Shown here piece after piece: positions 1 through 4,205 of a stretch of 6,592 nucleotides of DNA. The stretch is taken from NCBI GenBank assembly GCA_024277835.1, contig JAJRUK010000124.1, positions 1-6,592 of the forward strand, given 5' to 3'. The position numbers and the translations under genes are program-made. Every line of letters starts with the position of its first letter. The stretch's first letter is position 1. This stretch comes from Planctomycetota bacterium (GTDB lineage: Bacteria > Planctomycetota > Phycisphaerae > UBA1845). A model generated the notes under the pieces. The model searched no databases. It was given only the letters and a program-made list of their open reading frames with translations, and was not told where the DNA came from.

Positions 1-527
1 CGACGCGGGATTGGGTGACCGCGTCGATCGAAATTCTTGGGATTGCGTTGACGCTGATCGACACCGCCGGCCAGCGACCTGACGCGGACCAACTTGAGAA
101 AACCGCCATCGATACCGGTCGTGATCGGGCTTCGTGCGCTGATCTTACGATTGTGGTGCTGGATGGCTCGATCCCCATGACCTCGGAGGCGAGTTATCTT
201 CTCACAGAGGACACCATTTCCGATTCGATCCTCGCCCTGAACAAGTGTGATATCGCATCCGCATCGGATGTGAGCAAACTCGATCCTTCCGCCGCAACCA
301 CCGCATTGGAAACAGTTTGCGTTTCTGCCAAAGACGGGATCGGCATACCTGGGTTGCTGAAAGCGGTCGGGGGGCATCTCGGCATTAGCCAGGACATCCA
401 GGCCAAACCCGCCGCATTTTCCGACCGCCAGGTTGAGATAGGGAGGTTAGCGCTGGACCTTCTCGAGCACGATGCGGGCGCCGCTGGGCGAGCGATCGAG
501 GAAGAATTGATTCCTATTTCCGGGTGA
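1..527 (+). CDS. mnmE: tRNA modification GTPase MnmE, C-terminal part (5' end outside window)
   Basis: MnmE works with MnmG to add the carboxymethylaminomethyl group to C5 of the wobble uridine in certain tRNAs, in the cytoplasm. The window opens inside the G2 motif: the first complete codons, from position 3, read TRDW, fitting the family's GTTRD. G3 is DTAG (60-71), followed by the expected switch II stretch QRPDADQLEKTAIDTGRDR. G4 is NKCD (240-251) and G5 lies in VSAKD (321-335). After the G domain comes the start of the helical C-terminal domain (AFSDRQVEIGRLALDLLEH). The reading ends at TGA (525-527) after AIEEELIPISG, so about 30 residues of the usual tail, including FCIGK, are absent. 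Neither other forward frame encodes that tail just downstream. The GTG at 15 is internal and not a start. Identity as MnmE is firm for the visible G domain; whether the short tail is natural to the lineage is open. Confidence 0.88.
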   Translation, partial: TRDWVTASIEILGIALTLIDTAGQRPDADQLEKTAIDTGRDRASCADLTIVVLDGSIPMTSEASYLLTEDTISDSILALNKCDIASASDVSKLDPSAATTALETVCVSAKDGIGIPGLLKAVGGHLGISQDIQAKPAAFSDRQVEIGRLALDLLEHDAGAAGRAIEEELIPISG

Positions 528-551
528 CTTACAGGTTCAAGGACCTATAAT
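524..551 (+). promoter_or_regulatory. Candidate sigma70-type promoter for the kinase gene
   Basis: A perfect -10 hexamer TATAAT lies at 546-551. Sixteen bases upstream is GTGACT (524-529), matching TTGACA at four of six positions. Transcription would start near 558, giving a leader of about 185 bases before the kinase start at 743. The -35 candidate overlaps the mnmE stop codon, so the kinase would have its own promoter directly behind mnmE. Assigned by consensus only; planctomycete promoters can deviate from it. Confidence 0.45.
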
Positions 552-621
552 CAGCAGAGTGAGTACGTCGGCGCTTCGCGAGTGGAATCCTGTCAGCGCC
601 GGATATCGCTTGATTTTGATC

Positions 622-668
622 TGTAGGCGCATGTTTCGGGTGGATTCTGCCCGCCTATCGCGCCTACA
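622..668 (+). ncRNA. Two-tier stem-loop in the kinase leader
   Basis: TGTAGGCGC (622-630) is the perfect reverse complement of GCGCCTACA (660-668), giving a 9-bp outer stem. Inside it, separated by a symmetrical 6/6 internal loop (631-636 and 654-659), is a second helix of CGGGTGG (637-643) with CTGCCCG (647-653). That helix has seven pairs, two of them G-U, closed by the triloop ATT. No T-run follows, so it does not look like an intrinsic terminator. It sits between the candidate promoter and the kinase start, so it would be a folded element of the 5' untranslated leader. It matches no riboswitch or known RNA family that I recognise. Function is unknown. Confidence 0.4.
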
Positions 669-742
669 CTCTTGAGTCGCAAAGTGTGGCCTGCTTTGCG
701 CGTCGTAGTCCCAATTGGTCGAGGCCGAAAGACGTCCCGTAC

Positions 743-1978
743 ATGTCGATAGAAGATTCTCAAATCGCGCGACTGGTCGTGGAGCGAAAGCTCTGCTCGA
801 AAAATGAGGTGGACCTCGTCCGCGCCGAGCACAAGGTCGCCAGGGAGAAAGCTCCGTCGGTCACTCTCTGCGATATGCTCATACAGCACGGGTATGTGAC
901 CCACTCGCAGGTAAAGCGTCTGACGATGGCGATGGACGAAGATTCCATGTATCGCCCGGCGCAGCAGATTCCCGGTTTTCAAATCCTCAGCAAGATCGGC
1001 CAGGGGGCGATGGCTGTTGTGTTTAAGGCGAAGCAACTCAGCCTCGACCGAATCGTAGCGATCAAAGTGCTTCCCAAGCGGCTGAGCGAGAATCAGGAAT
1101 TCGTCGATCGGTTTTATCGCGAGGGGAAGGCCGCTGCGCGGTTGAACCACGCGAACATCGTGCAGGCGTTCGATGTTGGCGAGTCCGGCGGATATCATTA
1201 TTTCGTCATGGAATTCATCGACGGCGAGACTGTTTATGAGCGGGTCGCCGACGGTCGCCCGATGGCGGAAAAAGACGCCTTGCGGATAATGATCCAGTGC
1301 TCAAAAGCGCTGCTTCACGCCCATCAGCAAGACCTCATTCATCGCGATGTCAAACCCAAAAACCTGATGCTGACCAAAGACGACACGGTGAAGCTCGCGG
1401 ACATGGGCCTCGCGCGTGAAATGAGCGATTACGCGACCGCGACCGCCGAAGCGGGTCGAGCGTATGGAACGCCCTACTACATCAGCCCCGAACAGATTCG
1501 CGGGGAGATTGACATCGACGCTCGAGCGGACATCTACGGGTTAGGTGCGACCTTTTATCATATGGTCACGGCGCGGGTGCCTTTCGATGGCACAACGCCG
1601 TCGGCGGTGATGCATAAGCATCTCAAGGAACCACTGATTCCGCCGGACCACCTGAATAAGGCCCTATCTGCGGGCATCGGCGAGATTATCGAAGTGATGA
1701 TGGCGAAATCCCGCGACGATCGCTATCCGTCGATGCAGGACGTGATCAACGACTTGGAGTTGGTCGCAAATGGCGAAGCGCCAATGCAGGCTCGCGAAAA
1801 GTACGACCACGGTCTACTCGAAAACTTGACCAGCGGCGCGACGATACCCAGCTCCGGGCGGACCGCTCACGACCCAGATGGATCGTCACCTAAGATTGCC
1901 ATTCAGTGGATTCTGCTTCTCGGTGTTCTTCTGGTGATGTCAATTCTCTGCAATGTGGTCTTGATCGCGAACCGCTAG
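743..1978 (+). CDS. PknB-like serine/threonine protein kinase, C-terminally membrane-anchored
   Basis: Phosphorylates Ser/Thr of unknown target proteins. With ATG 743 the product has 411 residues. Residues 1-77 form a charged helical extension (MSIEDSQIARLVVERKLC...). The kinase domain spans about 79-340 with all key elements: Gly-rich loop GQGAMA (86-91), VAIK lysine 108, alpha-C glutamate about 127, HRD aspartate 202 with Lys204 and Asn207, DMG in place of DFG (Asp220), and SPE in place of APE (Glu250). It should be active. A low-complexity linker (about 345-383) leads to one hydrophobic helix (about 386-408, IQWILLLGVLLVMSILCNVV) and three final residues. This is tail-anchored topology with no periplasmic sensor such as PASTA or TPR. 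A GTG at 686 would add 19 residues; ATG 743 is preferred because the family-like sequence begins there. Neither start has a convincing Shine-Dalgarno (nearest GAGG is 721-724, rather far). The natural signal and substrates cannot be read from the sequence. Confidence 0.93.
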   Translation: MSIEDSQIARLVVERKLCSKNEVDLVRAEHKVAREKAPSVTLCDMLIQHGYVTHSQVKRLTMAMDEDSMYRPAQQIPGFQILSKIGQGAMAVVFKAKQLSLDRIVAIKVLPKRLSENQEFVDRFYREGKAAARLNHANIVQAFDVGESGGYHYFVMEFIDGETVYERVADGRPMAEKDALRIMIQCSKALLHAHQQDLIHRDVKPKNLMLTKDDTVKLADMGLAREMSDYATATAEAGRAYGTPYYISPEQIRGEIDIDARADIYGLGATFYHMVTARVPFDGTTPSAVMHKHLKEPLIPPDHLNKALSAGIGEIIEVMMAKSRDDRYPSMQDVINDLELVANGEAPMQAREKYDHGLLENLTSGATIPSSGRTAHDPDGSSPKIAIQWILLLGVLLVMSILCNVVLIANR

Positions 1979-2018
1979 AGAATCTAACGCTTGAGCAACG
2001 CTGGCACCCCCCCCCACG

Positions 2019-2040
2019 GTCCCCCCTTGGTAAGGGGGAC
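2019..2040. terminator. G/C-rich hairpin between convergent genes (possible bidirectional terminator or dispersed palindrome)
   Basis: GTCCCCC (2019-2025) pairs with GGGGGAC (2034-2040). TT (2027-2028) pairs with AA (2032-2033) across a GGT loop, with C2026 bulged: nine base pairs in 22 bases. It lies 40 bases after the kinase stop (1978) and 27 bases after the end of the opposite-strand gene (2068), the usual place for a shared terminator. Neither strand has a U-run after the stem, so classical intrinsic termination is doubtful. A run of nine C (2007-2015) just upstream gives a second pairing partner for the G arm. The palindrome resembles short C/G-tract repeats scattered in many bacterial intergenic regions. 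Confidence 0.45.
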
Positions 2041-2067
2041 GAACGCTACGATTGGGTTCCGCGTGCT

Positions 2068-2640
2068 CTAGCCATCGCATCGACCGTCGTCCGGACGGTG
2101 GCGAAGCTGCTTGGGATTGTGCTCGCGCGCTCGACCAACCGAACTTACTTCGGCGCCCCAATTCTCGGAAGTCCCGATATCACCCCCGACACGCGACAGT
2201 TCTGCCGGCACGACTTCGAAGCATACGCGGAGCGTCTCGTTGGCTTTGATATATTTGTCCACGACATGGTCAAAGGCGAGCGGCGAGCTAGAGAAATCCA
2301 TATCCGGCGTTTCTTTGTACCAGACGCGTACGCGGAAACTCTCCGCGTAGTAACCATGCGATTCACTGAGCACGATTACGAGCCGATTCTTGCCGGTACT
2401 GGTATCGACCTCGATCGACACCGACACGTCCGGCGCTTCTGGCGGCTCCTCGCCGGCGAGCGGCAACATCGCTAACTCGGTGATGAGTTCCTTATTTTGC
2501 TGCTCGGTCAGCCCGCGGTCGTCTCCGGCAAGCGTATCCACGGTGGAATCCGCGTCGGCTGTGGTTTTCTTCGGCGCTGTCGCAAAATAGACCGCCAGCC
2601 CGCCGGCGAGCACGATGAGAATGAGTAAACGAGGTTTCAT
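2068..2640 (-). CDS. Hypothetical membrane-anchored or secreted protein, 190 aa
   Basis: I do not recognise a family. The start is ATG at 2640-2638, chosen because it follows a clear AAAGGAGT ribosome-binding site and opens directly into an export signal (MKPRLLILIVLAGGLAVYFA). There is no lipobox cysteine, so this is either a cleaved signal peptide or an N-terminal membrane anchor. Residues 22-70 are polar and probably disordered (TADADSTVDTLAGDD, GEEPPEAP). Residues 71-165 look like a compact beta-rich domain with alternating hydrophobics (VSVSIEVDT, RLVIVLSES, FRVRVWYKE) and conserved-looking aromatic and glycine positions (GYYAESF, ELSRVGGDIG, ENWGAEV). The last 25 residues are basic and hydrophilic. 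It is transcribed towards the kinase and divergently from the lipoprotein operon. Stop is TAG (complement of 2068-2070). It is real by start signal, export signal and length, but its function is unknown. Confidence 0.75.
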   Translation of the reverse strand: MKPRLLILIVLAGGLAVYFATAPKKTTADADSTVDTLAGDDRGLTEQQNKELITELAMLPLAGEEPPEAPDVSVSIEVDTSTGKNRLVIVLSESHGYYAESFRVRVWYKETPDMDFSSSPLAFDHVVDKYIKANETLRVCFEVVPAELSRVGGDIGTSENWGAEVSSVGRAREHNPKQLRHRPDDGRCDG

Positions 2641-2650
2641 TGATCCAAAT

Positions 2651-2658
2651 ACTCCTTT
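2651..2658 (-). promoter_or_regulatory. Ribosome-binding site of the minus-strand 190-aa gene
   Basis: On the minus strand this reads AAAGGAGT, with the AGGAG core about 11 bases before the ATG at 2640. It decides the start: the frame is open about 96 bases further upstream, but only this ATG has a Shine-Dalgarno and leads straight into the hydrophobic signal segment. Confidence 0.6.
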
Positions 2659-2761
2659 GGTTTTCGACCGGACGCAGCCAAATCCGGGGGGCAACGCAGT
2701 GCTGGCAGACCGGGTGGGACGGCAGATCGCTGCCACTTCCCACAGGGTAAAGCCCGGAACG

Positions 2762-2789
2762 AGTATAGGACGGGTACGCTCGCCCGCAA
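2762..2789 (-). promoter_or_regulatory. Candidate promoter for the minus-strand 190-aa gene
   Basis: On the minus strand a -10 box TATACT (five of six consensus bases, complement of 2762-2767) lies 16 bases after TTGCGG (complement of 2784-2789, three of six). Transcription would start near 2755, giving a leader of about 115 bases. The -10 is good and the -35 poor, so an activator may be needed; the adjacent inverted repeat would be a plausible site for one. Confidence 0.35.
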
Positions 2790-2793
2790 GGAT

Positions 2794-2814
2794 TCGTTCA
2801 CAGACTTTGAACGA
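2794..2814. promoter_or_regulatory. Operator-like inverted repeat TCGTTCA-N7-TGAACGA
   Basis: Two perfect 7-base arms (2794-2800 and 2808-2814) are separated by 7 bases, so arm centres are 14 bases apart. The repeat lies just upstream of the minus-strand -35 candidate (2784-2789) and about 55 bases upstream of the plus-strand -35 (2870). A third copy of the half-site, GAACGA, lies at 2757-2762, touching the minus-strand -10. This is the usual layout of a transcription factor site in a divergent promoter region. No regulator gene is visible in the window. Confidence 0.35.
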
Positions 2815-2869
2815 GAACGTATGAAGGCCTCCTTTTCGACCTCAAGGACCGAAATCGCTGGCTAGTGGT

Positions 2870-2898
2870 TTGACGGTCGGGTTCGTCGCCCCTATCGT
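2870..2898 (+). promoter_or_regulatory. Candidate sigma70-type promoter for the lipoprotein operon
   Basis: TTGACG (2870-2875, five of six -35 consensus bases) is followed after exactly 17 bases by TATCGT (2893-2898, four of six -10 bases). Transcription would start near 2905, leaving a leader of about 57 bases before ATG 2962. The optimal spacing makes this the best promoter match in the window by overall geometry. Confidence 0.5.
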
Positions 2899-2946
2899 AC
2901 CGTGTTCGCTACTGGCTATGGCTGTAGGGCAGGAATAGTGGCGGAC

Positions 2947-2950
2947 GGAG
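2947..2950 (+). promoter_or_regulatory. Ribosome-binding site of the small lipoprotein gene
   Basis: GGAG lies 11 bases before ATG 2962. It supports that start over the in-frame GTG at 2902, which would put 20 non-signal-like residues ahead of the lipoprotein signal peptide and would nearly coincide with the predicted transcription start. Confidence 0.5.
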
Positions 2951-2961
2951 CACAGTTTGCG

Positions 2962-3399
2962 ATGAAACGACGACCAGTGGGCGTTTGGGCGTTGCTCGTC
3001 GTCGTGGCCGCGGTACAGGGTTGCCAGAACGGCGCTGGGTCAGGTCGGTCGCTGACGGTATCGCCGACGCCGTTTTCGCTGGATATTCCGGTTCCGAGCG
3101 GGTTTCGGTTGCGCTCGCACAGTGACGATACTCCGGGCGGATCGACGACGCATGAATACATCGGTTGGGCGACCCGTGAGAGTCTCCGGGATTTTTATCG
3201 CTCGGAAATGCCCCTTGTGCGGTGGCGAGCAGTGGGCAACGAGGTTGCGGAGGTCGCGGACGACCGATATCTGCTCCTGTTCGATCGCGGCGACGAAACG
3301 TGTAGAATTAGTATCCGAAGCGCAGGCGTCTTCTCGTTTGGGAGGGCGGTCGTTGTGGCGCAGATGGCACCACGCGCGGGCGCGGTAGATGTTGAATAA
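2962..3399 (+). CDS. Small predicted lipoprotein, 145 aa, function unknown
   Basis: ATG 2962 gives an n-region (MKRRPVG), a hydrophobic core (VWALLVVVAAV) and a signal peptidase II-like site ending QG-Cys21. The lipobox AVQGC is slightly off consensus at the -2 position. Mature residues 22-36 are a short Gly/Ser linker. The remaining about 100 residues look like a small alpha/beta domain: DIPVPSGFRLRSHS, a polar loop, THEYIGWATRESLRDFYRSEMP (strand then helix), WRAVGN, and paired strands RYLLLFDRG and TCRISIRSAG. This layout of a "P-P-S-G-F" strand, a helix ending in FYR-x-x-M, and C-terminal strands reminds me of small uncharacterised planctomycete lipoproteins, but I cannot name the family. 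It is first in a probable operon: the next gene starts 13 bases after its TAA. A role as an envelope partner of the downstream proteins is inference. Confidence 0.82.
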   Translation: MKRRPVGVWALLVVVAAVQGCQNGAGSGRSLTVSPTPFSLDIPVPSGFRLRSHSDDTPGGSTTHEYIGWATRESLRDFYRSEMPLVRWRAVGNEVAEVADDRYLLLFDRGDETCRISIRSAGVFSFGRAVVVAQMAPRAGAVDVE

Positions 3400-3412
3400 G
3401 TTGAATTGAACT

Positions 3413-4120
3413 ATGAAGGCAGAACGACGCCACGAACTTAAAGATAACGACCTCTTGCACATTTTGCACCAGACGCGCGACTACCTGAACGAAAACGGCG
3501 GACGCGTGGGTTTGGCGCTCGTTGTCGTCATCGTCGGTGCGACGGCGCTGAGCCTCGGTGTGCGATCGAACACGGCAGCATCCGAAGACTCTTGGATGCG
3601 AAAATCCGAGCTTGTCTACTCCGACGTCGAAAAGGGTCGTGAGTCGCTCGCGACACTATCGACGCTGGTGGCGCAGTCCACGGATGACGCATTTGTGCTC
3701 TCTGCACTTATTGAACAGGGGCAGCAGGCGCTGCGACTGTGCCAAGAGGTTCCGTTTCCGCCAGATGAAGACTTCAACAACCTCGCGAAGAATACGTTTA
3801 CGGAATTGCGCAAGCGGTTTCCCGATAACGCCCTTGCAACAGGAGCCGCGCTGACCGGACTTGCGACTGTCGAGGCGAATGCTTTTGTCTTCGACTCTGA
3901 CCCGGCGCACAAAGAAAAAGCGAAAGCGTTACTCACCGAAGCCCGTGACGCCAAAGCGTTGAGCGGGTTGCCCTTTCAGCGTATCGCGATTGAAAGACTC
4001 AACCACCTCGAACAGACGTTCACCCCGGTCATTACGGTTGCACCAGAGATGGTTATCGAGAATGACGTAGAGGGCGAATCGGAGACCGAGGGGGATGCTG
4101 CTGGTGTCGATACTCCGTAG
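3413..4120 (+). CDS. Single-pass membrane protein with TPR-like helical domain, 235 aa
   Basis: The N-terminus (MKAERRHELKDNDLLHIL) carries the ERRHELKxN motif that I associate with planctomycete membrane-anchored TPR proteins. One membrane helix follows at about 32-50 (VGLALVVVIVGATALSLGV). Residues 56-205 are almost wholly alpha-helical and read as degenerate tetratricopeptide-like helix pairs: ELVYSDVEKGRESLATLSTL, DAFVLSALIEQGQQALRLCQ, FNNLAKNTFTELRKRFPDNALATGAALTGLATVEANAF, and HKEKAKALLTEARDA. The tail (about 212-235) is acidic (ENDVEGESETEGD). The general plan of a short cytoplasmic N-terminus, one helix and outside TPR repeats is like YfgM-type or BamD-like scaffolds, but this is resemblance only. 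The start is 13 bases after the lipoprotein stop with no clear Shine-Dalgarno, suggesting translational coupling. Presumed role: protein-protein scaffold at the envelope. Confidence 0.85.
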   Translation: MKAERRHELKDNDLLHILHQTRDYLNENGGRVGLALVVVIVGATALSLGVRSNTAASEDSWMRKSELVYSDVEKGRESLATLSTLVAQSTDDAFVLSALIEQGQQALRLCQEVPFPPDEDFNNLAKNTFTELRKRFPDNALATGAALTGLATVEANAFVFDSDPAHKEKAKALLTEARDAKALSGLPFQRIAIERLNHLEQTFTPVITVAPEMVIENDVEGESETEGDAAGVDTP

Positions 4121-4205
4121 CGGAGGCGGTCAGCAGCGAATAACCAATGACGGCTGATGCGCCCGGTCGTCGCCTTGCAAGGAACGAGGGTCTGCCATTT
4201 CTTCA

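Larger units (their letters stand above)
2641..2961. other. Divergent intergenic regulatory region
   Basis: These 321 bases separate the minus-strand 190-aa gene from the plus-strand lipoprotein operon and contain no convincing gene. The open frames crossing them are extensions of, or shadows to, the flanking genes. They hold a ribosome-binding site and promoter candidate for the minus gene, an operator-like inverted repeat, and a promoter candidate plus ribosome-binding site for the operon. The presumed leader of the minus gene (2641-2755) also contains two small inverted repeats: GGCAG/CTGCC (2721-2734, 4-base loop) and CCGGA/TCCGG (2668-2687, 10-base loop). Both are weak. Confidence 0.6.

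Noticed and set aside
533..546. Small hairpin AGGTT-CAAG-GACCT after mnmE as a terminator
   Set aside because: Only five base pairs, one of them G-U, with no U-run; it overlaps the candidate kinase promoter.
686..742. GTG start giving a 430-residue kinase
   Set aside because: The added 19 residues (MACFARRSPNWSRPKDVPY) are unlike the family N-terminus, and there is no Shine-Dalgarno. ATG 743 opens directly into the helical extension.
593..1198. 201-codon minus-strand open frame antisense to the kinase leader and kinase N-lobe
   Set aside because: The opposite strand encodes an unmistakable kinase domain over most of it. The minus-strand product is Arg/His/Leu-rich with no recognisable domain, as expected of a shadow frame in GC-rich DNA.
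1906..2475. 189-codon plus-strand open frame across the kinase end and the minus-strand gene
   Set aside because: It starts inside the kinase gene, crosses the hairpin and lies antisense to the better-supported 190-aa gene, which has a ribosome-binding site and an export signal.
4113..4125. Hairpin CTCCG-TAG-CGGAG with the TPR gene's stop codon in its loop, as a terminator
   Set aside because: Only five base pairs, a three-base loop and no U-run. It is curious but too short to claim termination, and the downstream gene is probably co-transcribed.
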